A DNA stretch of 64,000 bases from an uncultured Flavobacteriales bacterium (lineage in GTDB: Bacteria > Bacteroidota > Bacteroidia > Flavobacteriales_D > Sanyastnellaceae): the NCBI GenBank assembly GCA_905478325.1, contig CAJQIB010000005.1, positions 16,867 to 80,866 of the forward strand, in the 5' to 3' direction. The notes beneath the pieces were generated by a model. That model saw only the letters and a list, made by a program, of their open reading frames with translations, was not told the DNA's origin and searched no databases. Made by a program: the position numbers and the translations under genes. Shown here piece after piece: positions 27,267-36,271 of the stretch (within the stretch, counting starts at the first letter, position 1; the number at the start of each line of letters is the position of its first letter).

Positions 27267-29156
27267 TTATTTGTTGCCTTTTTTGCCTTTAATTTCCTTG
27301 GTCTTAGCAGCTTGTTCCTTCTGCATTTGTTCCAAACGTTCTTGAAAACCAGACTTCTTCTTTTTCGGCTTTGCCTTATTCACTTCAATCTTCTCACGAA
27401 TCTTATTCTCGTCAATAAACCATGCCTTGATGGCAACCATTTGCCCAAGGCTGATGACGTTGGCAGCGAAGTAATACAAACTCAGTCCCGAAGCATAGCG
27501 GTTAAAGAAAAACAGCATCATGAACGGAAAAATCTGCTGAATAACTTTCATGTTGGGCATTCCAGCTTGCTGCGGTTGCGGAGGCTGGTTGGCCATGGTC
27601 ATGCGCATGTAGAAGAATGTACTGGCTGCCATCATCAGGGTGAAACCACTCACGTGGGCTCCATAAAACGGGATTTCAAATGGGAGGTCGAGAATGCTGT
27701 CGTACGCGCCCAAGTCGTCGGCCCAAAGAAACGATTCACCCCGCAGAGCAATGTTGGATGGAAAGAACCGAAACATCGCATACAAGATGGGCATCTGCAA
27801 AAGGCCCGGGATGCATCCAGCGAGTGGGTTGACTCCGGTTTCCCGATACAGGGCCATGGTCGCTTGTTGCTTCGCCATAGCGTCGTCCTTATGCTTCTCG
27901 TTGAGCGCATCGATCTCAGGGCGGAGCATCTTCATCTTGGCCGAAGACTTGAAGTTTTTCCACGTAATTGGAGACAACGCGAGCTTGATAATCAACGTGA
28001 TTACCAGAATGATGATGCCCGCAGAAGCCATGTATTGCGTTAGAAACGAATAGAGAGGAAGGATTGCATGGCGGTTGACCCATCCAAAAATCCACCAACC
28101 ATAATCCGTGATGCGGTCTGCTTCTTCCAATTCCGTGGCTTCAAGGGCCATTTGCTCATTGGGGCCAAAATAGAAGGTGAGATCAGCTGACGTATTGGAA
28201 CCGACTTGCGACCCCTTCAATGGCAGTGCAGCGCTGTACAACATGGTGGCTGAGGAGTCCTCTTCAGCCAATACCGTTACAAGTTCAGCGCCAACACCAA
28301 AGCCTTCCGGTGTTGCCACCAAAGCGGAGAAAAAATTCTGTTTGAAGGCCATCCATTCAAGTGGAAGTTCTGTGGTCAACTCATCGGAACGGCCATCTGA
28401 GAGGTAATCCCGGCCCATGCCTTGTTCTTTGAAGTAGATAGAACTGTGCTGGACCTCCCACTCGAGCCCTTTTTCATTGTTCAAGCCGGTTGCTTCCCAC
28501 ACCAGAAGCATGTCCTCTTCGACCTCCTGATTCAAGCCTTCCAGAATCAATTGAGAGCTCAACTCATAGCCGGATATAGTATGGGTCCAAACCAACGATT
28601 GATTTTCAGATACCTGAGACGTCAAGGTCACCGTACTATCGTTGATCTGATCACGATCAAAGTTGAGATCGGACAACGACACGGGGCCAATGGCACCGTC
28701 GACATCCAAGATCAATTCAAGGTTGCTTCGTTGTGGATCCCATAAGTTCACATCCTCCCCGCTGTGGTAGTTTTTGAATTGAGACAATGTTGCTTTTGTC
28801 GGCAATCCTCCGCGGCTAGCGAGGGATACATCAAGAAGCGAAGAACTCAGGAGGTAGGTCGTGTCGTTGCCTAACGCGCCGGCAGCTAGAGCGCCAAAAC
28901 GAATACGCAAGGCATCATCGAGCAACTCGAATTGCTCGTTTTCTTGCGGTGCTAATGTGGCAGTCTCGATCCGAAGGGACTCTTGAAAGGCCATTTCATC
29001 AGCGTTCGCAATGCTGTCAAGGCGTGCAGTTTGTTCCGCTGCTTCCAGTTCTGCGATGGCCGCCTGTCGCTGCTCTTCAGTAGGTTGTGTATACCAGATA
29101 TATCCGATGTACAAGCCCACCATTAAGATGATGCCAATGATGTTATTTCGATCCAT
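27267..29156 (-). CDS. yidC: Membrane protein insertase YidC
   Basis: Inserts and folds inner-membrane proteins, alone or with SecYEG. The 629-residue length fits the Gram-negative form: an N-terminal anchor (IIGIILMVGLYIGYIWY), a large periplasmic beta domain (about 40-360), and five C-terminal membrane helices including NPLAGCIPGLLQMPILYAMF. The positively charged tail (KPKKKKSGF...KGKKGNK) can bind ribosomes. It starts 49 bases after the KdsC-like stop and has its own promoter-like box, so it begins the yidC-DUF6438-S46 unit. Confidence 0.97.
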   Translation of the reverse strand: MDRNNIIGIILMVGLYIGYIWYTQPTEEQRQAAIAELEAAEQTARLDSIANADEMAFQESLRIETATLAPQENEQFELLDDALRIRFGALAAGALGNDTTYLLSSSLLDVSLASRGGLPTKATLSQFKNYHSGEDVNLWDPQRSNLELILDVDGAIGPVSLSDLNFDRDQINDSTVTLTSQVSENQSLVWTHTISGYELSSQLILEGLNQEVEEDMLLVWEATGLNNEKGLEWEVQHSSIYFKEQGMGRDYLSDGRSDELTTELPLEWMAFKQNFFSALVATPEGFGVGAELVTVLAEEDSSATMLYSAALPLKGSQVGSNTSADLTFYFGPNEQMALEATELEEADRITDYGWWIFGWVNRHAILPLYSFLTQYMASAGIIILVITLIIKLALSPITWKNFKSSAKMKMLRPEIDALNEKHKDDAMAKQQATMALYRETGVNPLAGCIPGLLQMPILYAMFRFFPSNIALRGESFLWADDLGAYDSILDLPFEIPFYGAHVSGFTLMMAASTFFYMRMTMANQPPQPQQAGMPNMKVIQQIFPFMMLFFFNRYASGLSLYYFAANVISLGQMVAIKAWFIDENKIREKIEVNKAKPKKKKSGFQERLEQMQKEQAAKTKEIKGKKGNK

Positions 29157-29165
29157 ATTCGTTCG

Positions 29166-29173
29166 CGAAGGTA
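29166..29173 (-). promoter_or_regulatory. Candidate -7 box for yidC (TACCTTCG)
   Basis: One mismatch to TAnnTTTG, 9 bases before the yidC ATG, in the 49-base spacer after the KdsC-like gene. Confidence 0.45.
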
Positions 29174-29205
29174 ATAGGTTTTATAAGAGTGATAGCGCGG
29201 CTAGG

Positions 29206-29724
29206 TTACCACATTTCTTGGCCGTTTGCCATCCAAATGTTCCGCTGCTTCATCACCAATTCGATCAACTCACGAACGCACCCTTTTCCACCGGGCCTGG
29301 AGCTGATAAAGTCACACGCTTCAAGGACTTCGGGCGCTGCGTCAGCCGGGCATGCAGACAAGCCAACTTCTCGAAGCAACGGCAGATCAGGCATGTCATC
29401 TCCCATATACGCCACCTGTTCCATGGTCAACCCTTTGTGTGCTAAGATGGTTTTCATAACAGCGACCTTGTCGCTGCTTCCGATGTGAACATCGGTGACT
29501 CCCAAACTTTGCATGCGATTGATAATGGCCGTTTCGCGACCGCCAGTGATGATCGACAAGTCAATCTTTTGCTTTGAAGCCCATTGCACGGCATAACCAT
29601 CTCGCACAAACGCTTGCCGCAATTGTCCACCGTCTGGCATCAGCAATACCGTGCCGTCAGTGAAAACGCCGTCGTAATCGAAGGCGAAGAGGGCAATTTT
29701 TGAAAAGTCAGGAATCGTGCTCAT
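29206..29724 (-). CDS. kdsC: HAD-family phosphatase, KdsC-like (3-deoxy-D-manno-octulosonate 8-phosphate phosphatase)
   Basis: A 172-residue, cap-less HAD phosphatase. The nucleophile motif is FDYDGVFTDGTV, motif II lies in SIITGGRE, and motif III/IV is MGDDMPDLPLL. Size and the DxDGVxTDG pattern match KdsC, which makes free Kdo for lipopolysaccharide; a related NeuA/CMP-sialate-type phosphatase is an alternative. ATG 29724 overlaps the upstream DUF2520 gene by 17 bases; the ATG at 29766 is less likely. Confidence 0.87.
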   Translation of the reverse strand: MSTIPDFSKIALFAFDYDGVFTDGTVLLMPDGGQLRQAFVRDGYAVQWASKQKIDLSIITGGRETAIINRMQSLGVTDVHIGSSDKVAVMKTILAHKGLTMEQVAYMGDDMPDLPLLREVGLSACPADAAPEVLEACDFISSRPGGKGCVRELIELVMKQRNIWMANGQEMW

Positions 29725-30508
29725 GGGAGGGGTCGCTATTTGAATCGTTTTGCGCTGGTTGTGCATGCATCCCTTGTATGCTGGTCGTCATGGCTTCATA
29801 GACAGCAAGCCATTCAGGGTTTGAGTTCAAGGCTTCTCGATGTGCTTGCAATACATGTTCTTCTCGCCGCAATGCAGGGCCAGTTTGTTGATTGAAAGAC
29901 GCGCCGAGCGTTCCTTGCTCCAAAATTGTTTGGATGAGGGGCTCGAACGTGGACCAGGGGAGTCTAGACTTTGCTGCCAATGCTTGCGCAATGGATAAGC
30001 TGTGGTTGCTAAAGTTGGAAGCAAAAACTGCAGCGAGATGAGCGGCTTTCCGTTCAATGTCTGACAAGCTATGGAGCTGTGAGGCGATTTTTTGTGCAAA
30101 GGGCATCAACAGCTGTTGTGCTTCGTCGTCAGTCGCGTTGAGGACCAACGGGAAAGTCGAACCTGCGCTATGACTTTCTTTGCGGATGGATTGAATGGGC
30201 CAAATGGCTCCTCCAGGTCGTGCTGGTAAGGGGAGTGACCCGCTAAAGTGCACAACCAACGGACCTACGGGCAAATTGGCAATGATCTCAAAAACGCTAT
30301 CATCTGATGTCGCAACCAAAATGGCGTCCAATGTGTTCGGAAAATGTCTCGGAGATGCAAGGGGTTGGAGATCGGAATTCCAAGAGAGTGGCGATTGCTT
30401 GCGGTTATAACAGGCGACGATTTCGATGCCGTGTTCAAGCCAAGCACGACCCAGTGCCGTTGCAACGTTTCCTGAACCGATCAATCCAATGCGCCGAATG
30501 CTTTTCAT
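29708..30508 (-). CDS. Rossmann-like/DUF2520 protein (putative NADP-dependent oxidoreductase)
   Basis: A 266-residue protein with an N-terminal Rossmann fold (GLIGSGNVATALGRAW) and a helical C-terminal DUF2520 domain (AAVFASNFSNHSLSIAQ). It resembles the pyrroline-5-carboxylate reductase/F420-dependent oxidoreductase superfamily, but the reaction is unknown. ATG 30508 overlaps the ccmF stop as ATGA, favouring this start over 30592 and 30538. It is commonly next to KdsC-like and Maf-type genes in Bacteroidota, as I recall from the lineage; here it directly precedes KdsC. Confidence 0.85.
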   Translation of the reverse strand: MKSIRRIGLIGSGNVATALGRAWLEHGIEIVACYNRKQSPLSWNSDLQPLASPRHFPNTLDAILVATSDDSVFEIIANLPVGPLVVHFSGSLPLPARPGGAIWPIQSIRKESHSAGSTFPLVLNATDDEAQQLLMPFAQKIASQLHSLSDIERKAAHLAAVFASNFSNHSLSIAQALAAKSRLPWSTFEPLIQTILEQGTLGASFNQQTGPALRREEHVLQAHREALNSNPEWLAVYEAMTTSIQGMHAQPAQNDSNSDPSHEHDS

Positions 30509-33288
30509 GCGCTCTTGGATTGTTGGTCCCTTTGCCATCGTGCTGCGACGGCTAAGAACGAACCGATGGCCATGAGGATACATCCAATCCAAAGCCAGTT
30601 GATTTGCGGAAAAATCACCGCCTGCATCACCACGAAATCACGTCGAACCGAAATGTGCTCCCAAACAGTCAATTCCAAGGTTTCCGCTTGCGGGTTGAAC
30701 GATTCAATCCGCATTTGGACTCCAAAGTCTTCAGCCTCATACAGATCAGGAATGATGAGACTGTCCCGAACGATGTAGAGCGGTTCATGGGTCTGAATGC
30801 GTGTTTGGTTGTCCAGCTGAATGCAGGCAACGACAGCCAAGTCATCATCCAAAAGTCCGCGAACGGGGCGTTCCTCATCCCGGATCGCTCGCAAGCTATC
30901 AACGGTAAGCAAGGTTCTCCCAACGAGCATGCTGTCGCCCACTTGAACGGTATGCGTTTTGCCTCCCATCCAACCGTTCTCATCGGTTTCGGGTGGTGTG
31001 ACACGTCCCCATTTTATATGCGTATACAGGTCTTTGTGCAGCCAATGTCGCGTGTCCGGCTCAGGAGCGTTGCCCATTTGTTCATTGATCTGAATCCGGG
31101 GTTCGAGTGTGAATAGCTGTTCTCCAGCAATTCCAGACTTCCAAATTTGCGCTTGATTCGCTTGACGCTCATTGGGGAAGGGGATGAACATCCAATGGTC
31201 TTCCATGTCGTCCGAAAACAGCTTGGAAGCTTCGTGCGTTTCGTGGGCTTCAAAGACCATTCCATCAAAGAAAACGACATCACCAGGAGCATATGAATTC
31301 GGCACTCTTTCGAAGTAATCCATTCGAAATTTTACATGTATTCCTTCTTGGTATTTTTCGCGGTAATGAACAAAATAGGGGCCCATTGAAAGGGTGTCAC
31401 CCTCCATGATCAATAGGTCTTCTCGGTTGTTGAGTTCCTCATTGAGAGAACTGATGTCCCCAATCTGATTTTTAGAAATGATTTCTTTCTGGCTGGTACT
31501 GAGGACTGCACCAAAGAGGACGAGTCCAAAGCCAACGTGGGCCAGAGGAGATCCGATTTTTCTCCAGTGGCCACGTGCGACGGTCAGCAAGTAATCGAGA
31601 TTGGATGCTACGGCGAAAATGGCCGCAAAAAGCAAGGCAACCCGAGGGGATTCATACCACTCGTACGGGAAGAAATACAGGAGCATTCCTATGAGAACGA
31701 TGGATGCAATCAAGGGCAAAAACAGGGACCGCAACACCCGTTGAATATTGGATTGCTTGTATTTGAGCCATTGAGCAAAGCCCATGGCCAACAGAATCAA
31801 AACGGCCAACGGAATTTGAACCAAATGGTACGTTTGATCAAAGTCTGTTCCTGGCGCCAAATTGTGCTTGGCTAAATCCAGCAACATATCGCTGTTCCAG
31901 CGGGTTCCCAATTGGGTGAGTTGGTCACTCCACGGTTCAAGAAAGCGATTGAAAACGGGTAAGCTCGTTTGCCAAGTGATGTGCATCGCACTCACAAAAA
32001 GCAAGAGGGAGCCTACGAACATCCAAAAGTCGCGAGACCAGAGTGATTCTTCTTCTTCCGTTCTCTGGATGTCTTTTAGGTAAGCACGAATCCCCGCCGC
32101 AAACATGGTTGCAATGAACAAGGAAATGGCTTCGATGGCCCACCCTTTCAGTGCCAGTAGAGTGAGCAATAGGCAGATGAAGAGCAAGGCGCGTCTCCAT
32201 TTTTTTGACTCGACCAATGCGATGTGCGCCAAAGCAATGAAGCTGATGACATAGACCAATAGCTGAGGTAAAATACCACTATCGACAAAGCTGTGTACTG
32301 AGGTGTCCCCGAGTACGCCTGATTTGGTTAAAAACGTACTGTAGAGTACGAGGATGAATGAGAGAAGGGGGAAATAATAGGTGCTAAATAACGCGGTGGG
32401 ATGTTTGCGGTTCCTGTTGATGAGCAACAAGTGAGCACCAGCAACCAAAACGATCCATGGCACCAGAGAGGAGTTCTCAACAGGATCCCATGCCCAAAAA
32501 CCACCAAAGCTGAGCGCTTCGTAAGCCCAGGCGCCTCCCATAAGGATGCCCGTACCCAAAATGCCCACACCGAAAAAAGACCAACGCAATGCAGGGCGCA
32601 TCCAAGAGCGGTCCGAGCGGTTCATAAGCCCTGCAATGGCAAAAGCAAAAGGAACGGATGTGGAGGCAAAACCGAGAAACAGGGTCGGGGGATGAATGGT
32701 CATCCAATAATTCTGCAGCAACGGGTTCAGTCCTTGGCCATCTTGAAATAGCGGAAATGCAGTCAGGTAATCGGCTCGCGTGGTCCATGGCAATCCGAGA
32801 TTGCTTGGAGCCTCACGAAGCAAAAGGAAAGGGTCAAGACCCAATTGAAAATCGCCGAAGTAAATTCCCAAGAGCATGGAAGTCAGAAAGACTTCAATCG
32901 CTGCTAAAACAGCCATCACTTGAGGCGTCCAAATGGTTTTTTTACGGAGTAAAATCAGTCCAAGCACATTGTGCCAAAACATCCACAGTAAAAACCCGCC
33001 CTCTTGCCCGCCCCAAAACGCGCTAAAGATGAAGCGCATGGGCATCGCATTGTTCAGGTGCTTCCAGATGTATTGAAACTCATACCGGTGACTGGCAAAC
33101 AAGAAAAACACCATACCGATGGTTGCAAACGTACTCCAAGCATGCACTTGAAAGGCCCGTTTCCCCCACTGATACTCCCCACGAATGAGGGAAACGACAG
33201 AAACAAGAGATGAACCAAACGCTAAGGCAATCAGAAAGCGGCCGATCCATGCTGCTTCAATCCACTCACCACTGAATAGTGTTTCCAT
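30505..33288 (-). CDS. ccmF: CcmF-type cytochrome c haem lyase subunit
   Basis: A 927-residue polytopic inner-membrane protein that attaches haem to apocytochrome c in the System I pathway. It has the haem-handling WWD-type region FGGFWAWDPVENSSLVPW, many transmembrane helices in the first 600 residues, and a periplasmic domain at about 600-880 followed by a last helix (WLWIGCILMAIGSFL). At 927 residues it is longer than E. coli CcmF (647), mostly because of the periplasmic domain, as usual in Bacteroidota. It lies 6 bases after ccmE and overlaps the next gene by 4 bases. Confidence 0.95.
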   Translation of the reverse strand: METLFSGEWIEAAWIGRFLIALAFGSSLVSVVSLIRGEYQWGKRAFQVHAWSTFATIGMVFFLFASHRYEFQYIWKHLNNAMPMRFIFSAFWGGQEGGFLLWMFWHNVLGLILLRKKTIWTPQVMAVLAAIEVFLTSMLLGIYFGDFQLGLDPFLLLREAPSNLGLPWTTRADYLTAFPLFQDGQGLNPLLQNYWMTIHPPTLFLGFASTSVPFAFAIAGLMNRSDRSWMRPALRWSFFGVGILGTGILMGGAWAYEALSFGGFWAWDPVENSSLVPWIVLVAGAHLLLINRNRKHPTALFSTYYFPLLSFILVLYSTFLTKSGVLGDTSVHSFVDSGILPQLLVYVISFIALAHIALVESKKWRRALLFICLLLTLLALKGWAIEAISLFIATMFAAGIRAYLKDIQRTEEEESLWSRDFWMFVGSLLLFVSAMHITWQTSLPVFNRFLEPWSDQLTQLGTRWNSDMLLDLAKHNLAPGTDFDQTYHLVQIPLAVLILLAMGFAQWLKYKQSNIQRVLRSLFLPLIASIVLIGMLLYFFPYEWYESPRVALLFAAIFAVASNLDYLLTVARGHWRKIGSPLAHVGFGLVLFGAVLSTSQKEIISKNQIGDISSLNEELNNREDLLIMEGDTLSMGPYFVHYREKYQEGIHVKFRMDYFERVPNSYAPGDVVFFDGMVFEAHETHEASKLFSDDMEDHWMFIPFPNERQANQAQIWKSGIAGEQLFTLEPRIQINEQMGNAPEPDTRHWLHKDLYTHIKWGRVTPPETDENGWMGGKTHTVQVGDSMLVGRTLLTVDSLRAIRDEERPVRGLLDDDLAVVACIQLDNQTRIQTHEPLYIVRDSLIIPDLYEAEDFGVQMRIESFNPQAETLELTVWEHISVRRDFVVMQAVIFPQINWLWIGCILMAIGSFLAVAARWQRDQQSKSA

Positions 33289-33294
33289 TAGGAA

Positions 33295-33705
33295 TTAGGA
33301 TAGGGGGTCCTCGTTTTCTGAGAGAAGAACATGGTTGTTCTCATTGTACTTCGAAGGGCATTTCATCAGCATTTCCGTGGCATGAAATTCACCGTCTTTC
33401 ATGGTGCCGTATAGATCAATGGACTCGCTGTTTTCGAGCCCTGTCGGCTTCGCTTTCAACAGTCTTACCGGGCGTCGGGCACCTGATTTGTCCTCCATGA
33501 GGAAAACGGTTAAGGTCGGGTCCGTTTCTGGGTCGTAAACGACGGGCTCTTCGCGTACCAAAGAACCCGAAATCTTACATTCTTCACCCACCATGCTCTC
33601 GGCTTCTATAAACCCTACAGAGCGACTTGTTGATGTGAATGTCGCGATGAAAGTGCCCACCAATGCGGCGACTAAAATTAAGCTGACAATGTGCGATTTC
33701 TTCAT
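33295..33705 (-). CDS. ccmE: Cytochrome c maturation protein CcmE (CxxxY-type haem chaperone)
   Basis: A 136-residue membrane-anchored OB-fold haem chaperone: one N-terminal helix (IVSLILVAALVGTFIATF) and a beta barrel ending GEFHATEMLMKCPSKYNE. In E. coli CcmE haem binds covalently to His in HDENY. Here the equivalent motif is CPSKY, i.e. Cys replaces His with Tyr kept at +4, like the CxxxY variant described for archaea and Desulfovibrio. The neighbours ccmD and ccmF confirm identity. Confidence 0.93.
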   Translation of the reverse strand: MKKSHIVSLILVAALVGTFIATFTSTSRSVGFIEAESMVGEECKISGSLVREEPVVYDPETDPTLTVFLMEDKSGARRPVRLLKAKPTGLENSESIDLYGTMKDGEFHATEMLMKCPSKYNENNHVLLSENEDPLS

Positions 33706-33717
33706 GAAAATAATCCT

Positions 33718-33906
33718 TTAGTCAGACGGGGCATTCTTTTTTGAATTCAACAACTTCTCCATTCGACTGAGTCGGTTTTCCGCGCGTAACAGCCACCACG
33801 CCATTCCAATGAGAATGACACAGGCTACTCCAACGACAACGTAAGCCTTCCCTGACCCTATGAACCAACCTTCTAGTGGGTTTGTTTGCAAAAGAATAAA
33901 CATCAT
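33718..33906 (-). CDS. ccmD: CcmD-like small membrane protein
   Basis: A 62-residue protein with one hydrophobic helix (KAYVVVGVACVILIGMAWWL) followed by a charged segment (RAENRLSRMEKLLNSKK). Size, topology and position between ccmC and ccmE match CcmD, which helps release holo-CcmE from CcmABC. ATG 33906 overlaps the ccmC stop as ATGA, showing translational coupling; the start at 33984 would lie well inside ccmC. Confidence 0.85.
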   Translation of the reverse strand: MMFILLQTNPLEGWFIGSGKAYVVVGVACVILIGMAWWLLRAENRLSRMEKLLNSKKNAPSD

Positions 33907-34955
33907 GGCAACAATTCGATTTGGCGGTTGACGCGCTTCATGCGCAACGTGACGAGATACATCCAGATTCCGAGCAACATCCATCCAACAATCGCCGGAT
34001 AAAAGACCGCTCGCAACGCACTATTCAAGTCGTACGTATTGAATCCTGGATTCCCGCCTTTTCCTGGATGAAGGCTTTCTGAGAATCGAGGGAGCACCAT
34101 GAGCAAGATGACAAGGATCACAAAGGCAAACAGGTTGTACACAGCGGATAAACGACTTCGGAGTCGCTCATCTTCAACCGCTTGACGCAATACCATGTAA
34201 CCAGAATACACCAACACCGTGACCAAAGCACCGTTGAGTTGCGGGTCATCTACCCACCAAGCGCCCCATGTAAACCGCGCCCACAGACTCCCTGTGAGAA
34301 GCCCTAGGACTCCAAACCAAAGCCCGACCTGAACACTCGCTTCGGCACGTTGGTCATCCAACTCATTCCGCGGATTGGAAAGTAGCTTGATCGAAGAAAC
34401 GAATCCGATTCCCATCAGTAAGAACATGGTGAACCACAAGGGGACGTGCAGCATCAAATTTCGAATCGTCTCGATGATTCTCGGCTGATAGGGGAAGTGA
34501 AAGCCCAAATTCCCAGGGTGCTCAACAAAGGAAGGTGCAGGCCACGTTGCCTGGGCATCAATGAAACGGTCCGAAAGAAAGAGCCCGTTTTCAAGGAGCA
34601 AGGTGCCGTCCACGGGGTGATTGATCAAGACATTCCAAGACTTTGCTGGCAAGGAGTAAGGCAATGTCAATCCGATGGTCGCATGGGTGGCGTCGTCCAC
34701 TCGAATAACTTCCAAAGCGGCCAGTTGGCTTTTTGACTTGACAAACACCTGAAGTGCATCCGGCTCTTCATCCCAGTGAGTCCCATATCCGATGAGTTGG
34801 TATTCGGGTACAGAACGGTTTTCAGTCGCCGACGAAATGACGCGGTCAACATTCTGAAACTCCAATAAACCCGGGCCGAGAGGCACCAAAAAGGTGATGG
34901 CAAAAACATAGGCCAGGAGCAAAATCCCAAGTGCTTTCCAAAGAGTGTTTTTCAT
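33903..34955 (-). CDS. ccmC: CcmC/CcsA-family haem protein with extra periplasmic domain
   Basis: A 350-residue inner-membrane protein of the haem-handling family that loads haem onto CcmE. The conserved WWD-type segment is FTWGAWWVDDPQLNG, with helices before and after it and a C-terminal basic tail (MKRVNRQIELLP). The usual CcmC is about 220-250 residues; here about 115 extra residues lie between helix 1 (8-28) and helix 2 (about 160-180), rich in beta-type sequence (ALQVFVKSKSQLAALEVIRV). The extra domain is predicted periplasmic. ccmB starts 6 bases upstream of it. Confidence 0.9.
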   Translation of the reverse strand: MKNTLWKALGILLLAYVFAITFLVPLGPGLLEFQNVDRVISSATENRSVPEYQLIGYGTHWDEEPDALQVFVKSKSQLAALEVIRVDDATHATIGLTLPYSLPAKSWNVLINHPVDGTLLLENGLFLSDRFIDAQATWPAPSFVEHPGNLGFHFPYQPRIIETIRNLMLHVPLWFTMFLLMGIGFVSSIKLLSNPRNELDDQRAEASVQVGLWFGVLGLLTGSLWARFTWGAWWVDDPQLNGALVTVLVYSGYMVLRQAVEDERLRSRLSAVYNLFAFVILVILLMVLPRFSESLHPGKGGNPGFNTYDLNSALRAVFYPAIVGWMLLGIWMYLVTLRMKRVNRQIELLP

Positions 34956-34961
34956 CGCGAA

Positions 34962-35654
34962 TCAATCACGCCAAAGGTAAGGGAAGAGAATGAAGCCAAG
35001 GGCACCAATGCCACCAGTTAATGCTGCCAAGAAAAGCAAATGATGTGCGGTATCGATCCATAGAATGCCCTTCAGAATATCCGTTCCATAACGCGTTGAA
35101 ATCAAAACAATTGGAATGATAAGAGGCAATCCCAAAACGGCGGTTAATCCAAATCCAGCACCTGCCCGCGAGGAGATTGCACTCAAGACACTCAGAAGCG
35201 AGGCAAACGCCAGCGCAGTGCACTCTAAGCCCAAAAGAAAAGACAGCCCTTGGCGTGGATTGAAATGTTCTGAACCCAAGAAGAGCGTGAATGAAAGGAA
35301 AATCAGGACTGACAACGCACTCAAAATAGCCGAGTAGAATGTCATTCGAGCCAGGATCCATTCTCCAGGTCGAAGTGCTGTCTTGAGATACTTGCGCATG
35401 GCTTCCGAGTCTTCTGGCCACGGTTTGGCCACTGCATTGAACGCAGAAAACATGAGGACGACCCAGGCCAAGGCATTCCACGTTTCAGATGAAGCCCGTC
35501 CGCCTGCAACTTGATAGCATGCATAGACAGATGCCAGTGCAAAAAGCAAGAGGCCTGCCAATCCGTGCTTTTGTCGCCATTCCATTCGGAATGCGTGGGC
35601 CGTTAAAAAGCGGTATCGGGACCAAGCAGATGATCGGCTCATGTGTTCACTCAT
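34962..35654 (-). CDS. ccmB: CcmB-like haem exporter membrane subunit
   Basis: A 230-residue polytopic protein with six hydrophobic helices, the membrane subunit of the CcmAB ATPase that releases haem-loaded CcmE. It has the RPGEWILARMTFYSAILSAL segment common to Bacteroidota CcmB. It overlaps the exonuclease stop by one base (TAATG), and an alternative ATG lies at 35642. No ccmA (the ATPase) is adjacent; it must be encoded elsewhere. Confidence 0.93.
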   Translation of the reverse strand: MSEHMSRSSAWSRYRFLTAHAFRMEWRQKHGLAGLLLFALASVYACYQVAGGRASSETWNALAWVVLMFSAFNAVAKPWPEDSEAMRKYLKTALRPGEWILARMTFYSAILSALSVLIFLSFTLFLGSEHFNPRQGLSFLLGLECTALAFASLLSVLSAISSRAGAGFGLTAVLGLPLIIPIVLISTRYGTDILKGILWIDTAHHLLFLAALTGGIGALGFILFPYLWRD

Positions 35655-36208
35655 TAGTGCAAAAGGTTCATGGGTTTTGCAATAACTTGGAACAGTCGGG
35701 CCATGTTTCGGGCGTCTTCAATGGCGCGGTGTTGTGTTCCAGAATATGAAAGCCCCTCGAACTCCAAAGCCGACTTCAAACCGATCTGGTTTTTACTGCC
35801 CTTCCACTTGCTGTAGTGATGCTGTAAACACGCATGATAACGCAGCCAAGGCATGTCAACGTCGTGCAATTTGCCGTCGTTTAACAACTGACGCTTGTCA
35901 AATTCACCCCAACTCATCAATACCGTGCGCACCGCATTTGGAGCCATCCAGTCTTCGAAGTCTTCAACGGCTTCATCGAATGGAGGTGCTCCGTCTACGT
36001 CACGTTGTGTGATGCTCGTCAGTTCGGTGCAGAATGGGGATATTTTCGGGTGCAATTTGGGTTTGATAAAGGCACAAAACTCATCGATAATTTCGAGAGA
36101 TTCGTTGACTTTAACAGCTCCAATTTCGATGACCTCCACGTGCTTCGGAGCTCGGCCCCTCCAGCATGTAGCTTCCAAATCGTAAATGATGAAATGGCGC
36201 TCCTCCAT
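35654..36208 (-). CDS. ERI-1/KapD-like DEDDh 3'-5' exonuclease
   Basis: A 184-residue exonuclease of the DnaQ-like superfamily. Motif I is IIYDLEATC (two acidic metal ligands), motif II is around SWGEFDKRQLL, and motif III is HRAIEDARN with the catalytic His and Asp. The first acidic residues and spacing fit the ERI-1-like (RNA-directed) branch; cellular substrate unknown. ATG 36208 is preferred over 36241 because a perfect TATCTTTG box lies at 36215-36222. It is the first gene of the exonuclease-ccmBCDEF-DUF2520-KdsC unit. Confidence 0.9.
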   Translation of the reverse strand: MEERHFIIYDLEATCWRGRAPKHVEVIEIGAVKVNESLEIIDEFCAFIKPKLHPKISPFCTELTSITQRDVDGAPPFDEAVEDFEDWMAPNAVRTVLMSWGEFDKRQLLNDGKLHDVDMPWLRYHACLQHHYSKWKGSKNQIGLKSALEFEGLSYSGTQHRAIEDARNMARLFQVIAKPMNLLH

Positions 36209-36214
36209 GTGACG

Positions 36215-36222
36215 CAAAGATA
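36215..36222 (-). promoter_or_regulatory. -7 box for the exonuclease-ccm operon (TATCTTTG)
   Basis: A perfect TAnnTTTG match, 6 bases before ATG 36208; it implies a very short or absent 5' leader for the whole ccm transcript. Confidence 0.6.
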
Positions 36223-36271
36223 CAATGCAGGGAAAAGCCATTCTTTAGAACTTGCCAACCCCAAGCACAGA

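Noticed and set aside
27312..28043. 243-residue plus-strand ORF opposite yidC
   Set aside because: Antisense shadow of yidC.
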